Positions 33,181 to 43,689 of a stretch of 64,000 bases of DNA are shown here, in pieces. The position numbers were made by a program, and so were the translations under genes. Source of the DNA: Stictocephala bisonia (taxonomy: Eukaryota > Arthropoda > Insecta > Hemiptera > Membracidae); assembly GCA_035578905.1 (NCBI GenBank), contig JAQJVL010001182.1, forward strand, positions 1 through 64,000. The letters run 5' to 3'. The first letter of the stretch is position 1; every line of letters starts with the position of its first letter. The notes below the pieces were generated by a model that worked only from the letters and a program-made list of their open reading frames with translations, searched no databases and was not told where the DNA came from.

Positions 33181-33552
33181 TAAATGATTTTGTAAGAATT
33201 TGTCCTTTGACCATCTTTTTGCATTGGAGATAAGATTTCGCATACTTATGAAGTACAAGTTAATTACTGCTTTAATATAGGTACAGTACATTTTATCTAA
33301 TAATATATTTTCCTACCTCCATCAGATAGCATATGTTACCTATCTTTTTGAATAGCTACTAACTAATTACCGCTATACCAAGTAAGGTAAGACATAAAGA
33401 GCTTGTTAGTCTTTTTTTTTATTTTTATAGCAAGGTTTCACCTAAATGCCCTAGGTTTTAGGCCCACTTGTCAGCTTCGCTTTTTAAAGACAATTCTAAC
33501 ATGATGTAAATATATAATTGAATGAAACTCTATTTTACACAGGTTAGTTGTT

Positions 33553-34175
33553 GCCATTATTGTTTATATACATGGGAGTGTACACTAAAGCGGTCGATGT
33601 CCAACTTAATAGGGTCATGAGAGCTATTAGTGGCACTCTTATGTCAACTCCACTTCCTTGACTCCTGGTACTGTGCAATATAGCTCCTCCAGATATAAGA
33701 CGTCAGGAGGCACTACTCATTCAATAAGATCTTGAATGCCCTGCACCTCCCAATTATACAGGATCTCCCACGTCAGAACAGTCGATTACAATCTCGAAAC
33801 CCACCTCTACGCACTGCTTTCCATTTGAGCATATCAAACTTCAAGCCCAATACTAGCTGGGCCGTAGCGTGGAACAGTTTTGATAAATGAAATAAGTTCC
33901 TTATTAACGATCCATCAATACCTGTAAGTGGTGAACCTCCCTCGTATGGAGTGGACACTCTTGAATCAGTTCAGAACTGGCGTTGGCAGATGTAATTACT
34001 GGAAGTATAAATGAGGATTGATACTAGATCAGTCATGTGATACTATCCAAACAATGGATCACATAGTTACAGAGTGCCTCCTGCGCTCTTTTACGGAGGG
34101 ATAAATCCAGCATACACAGGATCAGTGAGGCAGGTGTTAGATATCTCGATGGATTGGACTTAGCTTTGTGACAAG
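33553..34175 (+). pseudogene. Non-LTR retrotransposon (LINE) RT C-terminal relic
   Basis: Plus-strand translation with several stops and shifts gives VDVQLNRVMRAISGTLMSTP, then LVLCNIAPPDIRRQEAL, then LQSRNPPLRTAFHL, then SVQNWRWQM, and near the end QTMDHIVTECLLRSF followed by ISMDWT. This order (MR.ISGT..STP, NIAPP.IRR..A, LRSRNPPW, LN..RTG, QTM.HIV.ECPL, LD) is the usual tail of insect non-LTR reverse transcriptases. It is a dead 5'-truncated copy. Its inverted 3' partial copy is at 33062-33180. Confidence 0.75.
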
Positions 34176-34301
34176 AGATCACTTTAAATTTTTAATCAAT
34201 AATATACCATCATCACTTTTGGATATTTATCCAAATATACGTCGCAGCTTTAAAATTAATAAATGGTAGCTGACAACAAACCATAAGATATATATCGACC
34301 C

Positions 34302-34397
34302 TTGTACATGCGGTACGTGTACGACGTTATTAACGAACATGAACAACGTTGATATCAAATGTAGGGAGGATGAAGGGACATACAAATATAAGTTACG
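34302..34397 (-). repeat. Detached 108-bp satellite unit
   Basis: TGTACATGCGGTACGTGTAC and AACAACGTTGATATCAAATG match the 108-bp satellite that resumes at 34833. This copy is more diverged and is separated from the array by the foldback at 34398-34797. Confidence 0.8.
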
Positions 34398-34797
34398 TGT
34401 CTACAGTTTCCGGTGACAACCGCGTCAAGGTACTATCTACAATATTTACAAGATGACCAGACGTTTCGCCCATACTGTGATGTGGCATCCTCAGTGGTTT
34501 CTGACCCACCCGCCCACCCATACACATACAGTGGTATTGACCCACCCACCCACCCATACACATACAGTGGTATTGACCCACCCACCCACCCGTACACATA
34601 CAGTGGTATTGACCCACCCGCCCATACACATACAGTGGTATTGACCCACCCACCCACCCATACACATACAGTGGTATCAATCAGTCTCAGAGAAACCACT
34701 GAGGATGCCACATCACAGTATGGGCGAAACGTCTGGTCATCTTGTAAATATTGTAGATGGTACCTTGACGCGGTTGTCACCGGAAACTGTAGATTCT
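34398..34797. repeat. Inverted repeat (~105-bp arms) with a 36-bp array in its loop
   Basis: The left arm (34398-34505, CTACAGTTTCCGGTGACAAC ... CATCCTCAGTGGTTTCT) is nearly the exact reverse complement of 34690-34797. Both arms contain the string GACGTTTCGCC / GGCGAAACGTC. Between them lie about five units of GACCCACCCACCCATACACA plus TACAGTGGTATT. The whole block interrupts the 108-bp satellite. Confidence 0.9.
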
Positions 34798-34832
34798 AAT
34801 TATGACACCGGCCACTTAAGCATAAGTTCTAA

Positions 34833-35878
34833 GAATAAGTTGCGTGTGTCAAAGTCGTGTACGTGTGGTATGTGTACGACGTAATTGACAAACACGAACA
34901 ACGTTGATATCAAGTGTAGGGTGGGTGGATGGACATACAAATTTAAGTTACGTGTGTCAAAGTCGTGTACATGCGGTATGTGTACGACGTAATTGACAAA
35001 CACGAACAACGTTGATATCAAGTGTAGGGTGGGTTGATGGACATACAAATTTAAGTTACTTGTGTCAAAGTCGTGTACATGCGGTATGTGTACGACGTAA
35101 TTGACAAACACGAACAACGTTGATATCAAGTGTAGGGTGGGTGGATGGACATACAAATATAAGTTACGTGTGTCAAAGTCGTGTACATGCGGTATGTGTA
35201 CGACGTAATTGACAAACACGAACAACGTTGATATCAAGTGTAGGGTGGGTGGATGGACATTCAAATTTAAGTTACGTGTGTCAAAGTCGTGTACATGCGG
35301 TATGTGTACGACGTAATTGACAAACACGAACAACGTTGATATCAAGTGTAGGGTGGGTGGATGGACATACAAATTTAAGTTACGTGTGTCAAAGTCGTGT
35401 ACATGCGGTATGTGTACGACGTAATTGACAAACACGAACAACGTTGATATCAAGTGTAGGGTGGGTTGATGGACATACAAATTTAAGTTACGTGTGTCAA
35501 AGTCGTGTACATGCGGTATGTGTACGACGTAATTGACAAACACGAACAACGTTGATATCAAGTGTAGGGTGGGTTGATGGACATACAAATTTAAGTTACG
35601 TGTGTCAAAGTCGTGTACATGCGGTATGTGTACGACGTAATTGACAAACACGAACAACGTTGATATCAAGTGTAGGGTGGGTTGATGGACATACAAATAT
35701 AAGTTACGTGTGTCAAAGTCGTGTACATGCGGTATCTGTACGACGTAATTGACAAACACGAACAACTTTGATATCAAGTGTAGGGTGGGTGGATGGACAT
35801 ACAAATATAAGTTACGTGTGTCAAAGTCGTGTACATGCGGTATGTGTACGACGTAATTGACAAACACGAACAACGTTA
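34833..35878 (-). repeat. 108-bp satellite, about 9.7 units, open in one frame
   Basis: The unit includes GTGTCAAAGTCGTGTACATG, TGTACGACGTAATTGACAAA and GTTGATATCAAGTGTAGGGT. As 108 is divisible by 3, the minus strand is open for 377 codons (35933-34800) and would encode 36-residue repeats (FVNYVVHIPHVHDFDTRNL). I treat this as a by-product: no start context, promoter or homology supports a protein. Confidence 0.92.
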
Positions 35879-36126
35879 TGACACTGTAATAGGTGTTTGT
35901 CCTTAGGTTATAAGCCCGCGTTAACCTCGTCACTACGTTACTAAGTCGAGTATCACTGTCCGATAGTTAACAATCCTGTGACATAGTCTGTCATACACAA
36001 TTACCTAAAAAACTGAGCAACGCATACTAAGAGACCTTACGTCTGGTCCTCCGAAACGATGTAAGAAATACACCTCGATTTTTATAAATTCACCAAAGAC
36101 ACATCGTACATACCGTCTAATACAAT

Positions 36127-36205
36127 GTGAACGTCAGGTGGGTCCATGTAATGTCATGTGAACGTCAGGTGGGTCCATGTTATGCCATGTGAACGTCAAG
36201 TAGGA
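36127..36205 (+). repeat. 31-bp tandem repeat, about 2.5 units
   Basis: GTGAACGTCAGGTGGGTCCA then TGTAATGTCAT recurs twice, with a third degenerate copy (GTGAACGTCAAGTAGG). Confidence 0.85.
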
Positions 36206-36828
36206 GGGTGGCTCAATATAATGCCACAATTGGTACAAAAAATATAAATAAAATTGTACAAATAAAACAAAAAAATGTAATACCATATATACACCCACAA
36301 ACGACATCCGATTACATGAAAATAAAAATGTTTTCATTAATTAGAATTTACTAAAATTTTAAGAACGTTAGAGGTTTTATTGATCAGTATTTAATTGATA
36401 TGCTGCGTTTAATTAGACTATTATATGAGCGCATAGTGCATTAGGTCTAATATTTAGACACTACATACATAAAAAGTTATACATTATGCTTAAAATATTA
36501 ATATTACAACACCACTTTTTTGTATGATTTTAAATTAATATTAAAACTTCAATTGAGATATTAACCAGTCATCTGGGTGTATAAAAGTTAGAAACAAATA
36601 CAGTAAGTTATATTTATAAAACATATCCTTTATTTCCGAACATACACTTTGTTTCATTTAAGATGAAATATGAAAAGCAGGGAACACTGTAGAACAAAGG
36701 TCATTATTGTTTGTAAAGTTGACTAATAAACAATCAGATTCATTAAAAAACGTTCAAGTTATGAGTGATTCGAGTAACGTGGTCATATCTCTACTGATGC
36801 AAGGAGAAATAACCTTGTTCCAAATGTT
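36206..36828. other. No gene recognised
   Basis: AT-rich spacer between two arrays. A minus frame of 67 codons at 36134-36337 has no known domain. Confidence 0.35.
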
Positions 36829-36829
36829 G

Positions 36830-37250
36830 GCCGATGGTGGTGTGTGACCTAGAAAGTTGCACACACGCTCGCTGCAACACAGTCCCTGATAGTTGAGTGT
36901 ACATACACTTAAGAACTGTTCAGGACATGTAGCACAACACTACAGTGATGTTGCTGATGGTGGTGTGTGATCCAGAAAGTTGCACACACGCTCGCTTAAA
37001 CACAGTCCCTTGGAGTTGTGTGTGTAAACTATAGAACTGTTTAGGACATGTACCACAACACTACAGTGATGTTGCTGATGGTGGTGTGTGATCCAGAACG
37101 TTGCACACACGCTCGCTGCAACACAGTCCCTGATAGTTGAGTGCATGTACACTTTAGAACTGTTCAGGACATGTAGCACAACACTACAGTGATGTTGCTG
37201 ATGGTGGTGTGTGATCCGGAACGTTGCACACACGCTCCCTGATAGTTTTG
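36830..37250 (+). repeat. 122-bp tandem array, about 3.4 units
   Basis: The unit includes GATGGTGGTGTGTGATCCAG, TTGCACACACGCTCGCTGCA and GACATGTAGCACAACACTAC. Unit lengths vary from 121 to 123 bp. The last unit is cut short after CACACGCTCCCTGATAG. Confidence 0.9.
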
Positions 37251-37500
37251 TGTAAACTATAGAAATTATTATAAATTATTTACTATAAAATGAGTACAAA
37301 AATTAACAAATTTTACGTATTTGATTTCAGAAAACTACGTTTATCATCATCAGACCAGAGGCATCCACAAAGGAATTAATTGTTATACACATTTTTTTTA
37401 TTTAATTTTTATGAATAAACAAAATATGTTAATTCAAGAACTATAACCATCCCGACTTTATTTTATGGTGATGTAGTAGATAATAAGTTGTGTGAGTGTA

Positions 37501-37506
37501 TGTGTT

Positions 37507-37546
<40 letters not shown>
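37501..37546 (+). repeat. (TG)n(TA)n microsatellite
   Basis: TGTGTTTGTGTGTG is followed by an uninterrupted TA run of about 14 repeats. Confidence 0.95.
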
Positions 37547-37550
<4 letters not shown>

Positions 37551-37689
37551 TAATCTTTATTTAATTTAATGAATTTCTGACTTACGTGATACATATATAG
37601 TTGCGATACAATATTTTTATATGTGTAAGTTAATGCAGTGATTTTGTATTGATCTAAATAATTTTTAACTAACTTTAATTTTATAAATT

Positions 37690-38000
37690 AAAATGTATTT
37701 AAAATCAGTGTAAAATCATTGTATTTACTTAAATGCTTCTGTTTTTGTATGAGCGAGTGGGTGGTTCAATGCAACTGTTCATGTTCGGGCGTGTGGGCTG
37801 GCTAGGAGGTGGGCAAAGAGCCCCCTTCTGGGACCAGAGCCGACTCTTTCTGAGGAACAGTCGACCTTAGTTAGTAACAATGACTTTATAAATTTATAAA
37901 GTAACTTTAATTTTATAAATTTATAAAGTAACTTTAATTTTATAAATTTAAATTTATTTAAATCAGTGTAAAATCATTGTATTTACTTAAATGTATGTAT
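37690..38000 (+). repeat. Local direct duplication
   Basis: AAATCAGTGTAAAATCATTG then TATTTACTTAAATG occurs at about 37702-37735 and again at 37964-37996. Short tandem copies of AACTTTAATTTTATAAATTT lie just upstream of the second copy (37899-37950). Confidence 0.75.
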
Positions 38001-38025
38001 CGTAACTATACATGTCATAAGGATT

Positions 38026-39450
38026 AAAACAAGACCACATTTTTAATTTTACAACCTCTGGAAGCCAAGAAAACAATGTTTCAGATAATTGATAAGAACT
38101 TTTTTTCTTGAAAACATAGAATTAAAAATATTGGAGAAACACATTGGAACATTCCTATCAAACACGCTACAAGAACTTGTTTTTTAGTAATAATGGTGTA
38201 AATTTGATGTACAGTGAAAACTAGTTAAAATTCCGGTACTTTTTTTGTTCCAACTAAGATAAATATTAATAGAACTTATAATAAAAAGTATAAATTCATA
38301 TTTTATTACGCACAATTACACAAAGAAAACAATGGTATGATTGAAGATTTAATAAACCTCTTAGTTTCTTAGAAAACAACCTTCAAACTCGGGTGCACAT
38401 AATTTCTGCGCAGACAGTAAACGCACTCTTGTCAAGTCATTCGTTAAATAAAGTACGACAGATATATTTATTTCCATAATTAATACTGAGTGTTATGTGC
38501 CGTACGTTGGTTTGTATTAGGCCTATGGCGTGAGAGCTATGACATATTTGTTTATTCCCAAGAATTGTTCACCTCTATCAATTAGAACACTAATCTCTCA
38601 ATTTAATCAAACTGTCCTACTATTTTTACTATCTAATTCTATTTTTATACATAAGAACATAATACATAAATTATTATCCTTGCACTCAATTTATATCAGT
38701 CAAGGTAAATATCCCCAAGTATACTATAATGCTCATGGACTCAGTCGTTGCTTGGAACAAAGCTTCGAATGTATGTGAATGTATAATTCGATAAAATCAG
38801 ACATTATAGTCTTTGATAGAGACTATTAAACAAGGAATAAAGAGTGTAATAACATCACTCATTAGTGGCCACTAACTTTGATGTGTTTTCTCAGTAACGT
38901 TCGATTTGTTTAAATTATTAGACTTTTTTATGTAGATGAAAACCATCAAATAAATACTTTTGCGACCAGAATCAACCACTGGCATAAAACATCTGCCAAT
39001 ATTCCCAAATGTGTTCGACTGAAGTCATAAAGCGTATACTTTCGGCGCAGAAATTAATTGTTTGAAGGGTGTTAGCGTAGGATGCCTACGAAAACTCTAA
39101 TCACACCATTGATTTCATTGTTTAATTTTTCGTTATGGTAAATGCATTTTTAAAATTTATTATATGTTTTAGTAATTTTTATCCTAGTTGGAACAAAAAA
39201 GTACCGAAATTTTAACTAGTTTTCGCTGTACATAACATTTACACCATTAATACTCAAAAATCTGTCAAAGTATCGCATTTGTATTGTAATACTGTAGCTG
39301 GTTGATAAGAATATTTTCTATATGTTTTATACATTTTAGAATTTTAACTTTTTGAGAAAAGAAGTTTTTTTAATTTCCCTGAAACATTGTTTTCTTGGCT
39401 TCTAAAAGTCGTAAAATTAATTACTTGGTCTTTTTATGTAATCTTTATAT
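38026..39450. repeat. Diverged inverted duplication, arms about 270 bp
   Basis: The left arm (38026-38290) has CCAAGAAAACAATGTTTCAG, GTACAGTGAAAACTAGTTAA and GTACTTTTTTTGTTCCAACT. The right arm (39160-39450) carries the reverse complements AGTTGGAACAAAAAAGTACC, TTAACTAGTTTTCGCTGTAC and TGAAACATTGTTTTCTTGG. Identity is moderate. No transposase frame is present, and the loop of about 870 bp is non-repetitive. Confidence 0.75.
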
Positions 39451-39632
39451 AATGGATAGACCAAATAGGATTTAAATTATTAAAAGTTGTAATAACATTT
39501 TTAAATACATATGTCATAACGTATAATTAAACGAGGAAAACAAAATATGATTAAATTTTTCGTGGCCTCTTAATTCCTTAGAAAACAACATTCATACCCT
39601 GGTGCACATAATTCCTGGGCCAACAGTAGATG
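38328..39632 (+). repeat. Direct repeats associated with the inverted duplication
   Basis: CTTAGAAAACAACCTTCAAA plus CTCGGGTGCACATAATTTCT at 38368-38410 matches TTAGAAAACAACATTCATAC plus CCTGGTGCACATAATTCCTG at 39578-39620 in the same orientation. The flanking pattern is therefore not a simple foldback. Confidence 0.65.
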
Positions 39633-39639
39633 AATTATC

Positions 39640-41640
39640 AATATGCCCTGTGCTAAAGGAAAACTCGTAACGACACTCACAAAAGCATATGGTTTCCCAA
39701 CACTATAGAACTATAAAACGATCTCAAAATAACCTACTGATTAATTATTTTAATTAATTACTAAACGACAGCATCTATTGCGTATCCAATCGTGTTTTAT
39801 TTTTCCAAAGTAATTATAAATTTGTTCTATTTTATAAAATAACGTAAAAAATGAGTTTACATTATTTTATAACTTCAGATAAAAGAGTAAATTAAACAAG
39901 CTTGTACACAAGAAAACAATCATAAGAATGGAATGTTTCATTGTTCTTAGAACCGTGATGATAACACGAGCAAACAAATGGCATGCACGTTTGACAGCCA
40001 TGCAGCTGTGTTGTTCATTCGGCTTTCTTGCTGATCCAGTTAGGAAAAGATTCTTTGTATTATCTCAGTATGCAAATTTAGTGACGGTTGAATCTGAAAA
40101 ATAATCGACTATATGATTGGTGTAACCATGTTAATATGGTCGATGCACTGATTTAAAAATGGAATAATTATTAAATACAACACAAAATGTATTAATTAAA
40201 CACTACTTAAGGAACACGTAGTTTAGTATAGTGTTTAGCGTTGATTTTATTTGTGTAAGGAAAACTAATTCTATAACTGACATAAAATTAAATTTGTCTT
40301 ACTATTTACAATGTTCTACCGTATTCCAATATACAACGAGAAACATGATTTTCAAAATATTTATTCAAAAGTGTAAAGAAATATTGAATTGTAAATTTAC
40401 ATATTTGCACAAAAGCACTTTATGCCAAATATGGTTGAAATCAATGTAGGCATACGTTATAAAATTAGAGTAAAATGTGCGTGCCGATAAAACTCAAAAA
40501 CGACTACCGTGTTGTGAAGGCATGGTAGCCCCCCATCATCAGCTGAAGAAGATACGTGAATGACGTTCTGACTGGACGTTTCGCCCTCTACAAATTTTAA
40601 GAACATTCGAAAGTATTGGATAGAATTCTAAAATGCTCCAGGATGTTCTGTAGGGCTAACGTTCTGAAACATTCCGGAACGTTTTGAAATGTTGTGGAAC
40701 ATTCCAGAATACTCTGAAAAGTTTTGGACGTTCGAAGATTTTTGTATGAGTAGGTCTTATTTGACATATAATAAAGAATGGTTCGTCAATGTTTAAAACT
40801 CAGCCCGTTTCAATCGCTACGAGATTGGTGTCTTCCAATTATACAAATTTTATGATAGAACTTTTTGACATAATACTTCTTAACCAATCTGAAACCATAG
40901 ACTGCACGAAAATGGTATTAAAGGCTGCATTCATTATTTGATGGCCAATTTTTTAGTAAAGGGACCGTCTAAATCGTCTGGTGAGCATTGACCCATCGGC
41001 AATAGGTACGTCCAGAAAAGTGTACAGCTGAGGCAACAACTAGGACTAATGATTCTCACTTTAAAAAATTAGGTTATATTATATCCTATCAAAATAAAAG
41101 GAAAAAGAATGCTGTCTCCTGGTTGGAACTAACAACATTACGTAAGCCTTCTTTAATTTTATGAAAATGTAGTTTGAATGGTTATTTAAAACCAAAATAT
41201 ATTATATATCATATTTAAATATTTCTACCATGTAATATTTATCTCTTCACGATAGTTATTTTTAGCCGAATTAATGTTTTCTCTAAGCTTGTTCTTAAAT
41301 CAATTCAAGATGCAGCCAATACTGAACTACTCTGGAATCCTGGATCATTTTTCAGAATCTTCAATTTTCTCTTATGTACATGACTATCTGAACCCGCCCG
41401 CTTCGTCGGTCATAATATTGTGTTTGAAGACTTGCATTCAAAATTTAAGTAAAAATTCCAACAATTGAAGAACATTAGAAAAATACTTAGAGTAAATCAA
41501 ACTAAATACTTTGTTTTTGAAAACAATTATTTATTTTACCATCCAATTAAAAACAGCTGCTGTTATGAATACTTTACTACTTTACTCAATTTTAAAAGTT
41601 TATTCAATCACAATTTTATTCAATTTATTTTTATTTAACA
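39640..41640. other. Mostly featureless AT-rich stretch
   Basis: No gene recognised. Short frames at 40231-40449 and 41274-41468 lack known domains. The notable part is the TTCnGAA-rich segment listed separately. Confidence 0.35.
40600..40742 (+). promoter_or_regulatory. Cluster of GAA/TTC modules resembling heat-shock elements
   Basis: Repeated GAACATTCGAAAG, TTCTGAAACATTCCGGAACG, TTTTGAAATG and GGAACATTCCAGAATAC. Several nGAAn/nTTCn inversions have the 2-bp spacing of HSF sites, but most have 3. It may equally be a short degenerate repeat of about 20-25 bp. Confidence 0.25.
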
Positions 41641-41654
41641 GCAATTAATATACC

Positions 41655-41745
41655 TCCATAATAATACCAATGACACTTTGGAGGTCAGTGGGACGGAGTC
41701 CTGAGGACGGAAATGAAAATCCTTTCTTAGTGCGTCCCTAGAGAC
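41655..41745 (+). repeat. Member of a dispersed repeat family
   Basis: ATGACACTTTGGAGGTCAGT then GGGACGGAGTCCTGAGGACG resembles segments at 52580-52640 (ATGAAACTTTAAGGCCAGTG) and 57928-57985 (ATTGAAACTTTGTCCAGTAG then GGTGGAGTCCTACAATAGGA). Confidence 0.5.
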
Positions 41746-41789
41746 CAAGATAAACCTACGTAACAATTTTCAAGTCAATTTTACGTATA

Positions 41790-42100
41790 GTTTTGGTAAA
41801 TGACTTTTATATATTACTGTAGTTGACTCTGAATCAACGAAATATCGGATTTATCGTCATATTTAGACATATTTTGTGAACTGGCTATGCATTTGGTCAA
41901 ATTAAATTGTAAATTTTCCAATTAAAATCAGTTTGTTCTCTTAAATAAAAAAATTCAAGGTCTAGAGAAATCTGTAAGTCTACTTTTAGAGGGCGCAAAT
42001 TACGGTAATTGACTCTGAATCAGTGAAATATCTTGTTTATAGCCATGTCCTATGACCTGGCTATACATGTGTTCAGATTAAATTGTTTTTGTATTCCAAA
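41790..42100 (+). repeat. Imperfect tandem duplication, about 190 bp
   Basis: GTTGACTCTGAATCAACGAA then ATATC, followed by GAACTGGCTATGCAT and AAATTAAATTGT, recurs as ATTGACTCTGAATCAGTGAA then ATATC, GACCTGGCTATACAT and AGATTAAATTGT. Confidence 0.7.
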
Positions 42101-42104
42101 ACCC

Positions 42105-43205
42105 CCTTCATCTAGATTAGAAATATGTTCTTGTCCTTTTCTCATGGGCTGTCATTTAGAATTAAACTGTACAGTCCTTACTGTGTGTTAAAGACTCTCC
42201 TGGGAACAGTAAAACGTTGGAACCAGCCCTCTTGGCGCCGCGCCGCTGCGGGCAGCCATTCGGCTCAATTGAGCCAATTGAGTGGAATTGAACCGTCTGT
42301 TCTCAGATAGAATGGTACTGATAAGAATGGAGGGGGGGTCGAGAGCAGTATACAGGGCCATGAATACGAAATATTAAGGTGCCGAAATTGTAATTCCTTA
42401 TTTATTTATTTTTAAGAAAGAAATAATGCTCCTAGGGAATTCAAGCCTAAGGCAATATTGACACATACATCTTATCATCGTTCAATTAATTTATTATTCG
42501 TAATGTATTTATAATAATAAGTTATTCATATAGAGTTGTGGTTTTTTCATTAGTATAAAAGCAAATCCCAACTTATTATTGGATTTCATAGAGAAATGTA
42601 TAATCATTGATGAATGTATGGAATTTTTTCCAGGATACGTGGTATTTGACCTTCAATAGTTACACAATCGTCTTCAAGACCGTAAACCAACCGGTAAACG
42701 GACATGCAAGAGCAGCTAATTAAATTGATCTGGAAATGTAAGTAAAATATTTAACTTTTTTCGTGATACATTTATGTGAAATAACCTCTTTCTTGCTCTT
42801 TTCGAATCTCTGTCGAATAATGAATTGTTTATTGTTGCCATTTATATTTAATCAGGTGTTTTGATACTTGACGTTATAAGTGTCACCTGAGTTGTTATTG
42901 TGGTGCGTCAAAAGTCGATGTGACGCACTTGACAGCTGGCGTTTATTTAAACAGCTGAGCAACAATGATAATAACATTATTTGGCATGTGCACGAGGCAA
43001 TCAACGCAATTTTGATCACATTTCTTAAACTATACACAACCAATACATTTCTAGTATAGTTAATATTTTTCGGTGTGCAGTTCTTACAAAATTCTTTAAA
43101 AAGTCCTAATCGATAAGCGGCTTTCTAAAAAGGATTAAAATACGGTAAGTTCTTTATTATGAACGAATTAAAGGTTCAGTCATACGTTTTCGACTCCCTT
43201 TCTTC
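42105..43205. other. No gene recognised
   Basis: A GC-rich patch at 42215-42305 (GGCGCCGCGCCGCTGCGGGC, then the palindrome CTCAATTGAG) stands out from AT-rich flanks. It lies in a plus-strand frame of 61 codons without a known domain. Confidence 0.35.
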
Positions 43206-43210
43206 GGCCA

Positions 43211-43684
43211 GAATTGTAGACTATGTATGAATTGTAGACCATGTATGAATTGTAGACCATGTATGAATTGTAGACTATGTATGAATTGTAGACCATGTAT
43301 GAATTGTAGACCATGTATGAATTGTAGACTATGTATGAATTGTAGACCATGTATGAATTGTAGACCATGTATGAATTGTAGACCATGTATGAATTGTAGA
43401 CTATGTATGAATTGTAGACCATGTATGAATTTTAGACCATGTATGATTTGTAGACCATGTATGAATTGTAGACCATGTATGAATTGTAGACTATGTATGA
43501 ATTGTAGACCATGTATGAATTGTAGACTATGTATGAATTGTAGACCATGTATGAATTGTAGACTATGTATGAATTGTAGACCATGTATGAATTGTAGACC
43601 ATGTATGAATTGTAGACTATGTATGAATTGTAGACTATGTATGAATTGTAGACCATGTATGAATTGTAGACCATGTATGAATTC
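43211..43684 (+). repeat. 18-bp tandem array, about 26 units, open on both strands
   Basis: The unit GAATTGTAGACCATGTAT alternates with a variant having ACTATG. Plus-strand translation is (MNCRPC/MNCRLC)n over 154 codons; the minus strand gives (MVYNSY)n. The frames stay open only because the period is six codons with no stop. No start context or flanking exon suggests a gene. Confidence 0.95.
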
Positions 43685-43689
43685 AATTT

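Noticed and set aside
34413..34799. 128-codon and antisense 115-codon proteins with Pro/Thr repeats
   Set aside because: Both follow from the inverted arms and the 36-bp array; frames on both strands are open for the same reason.
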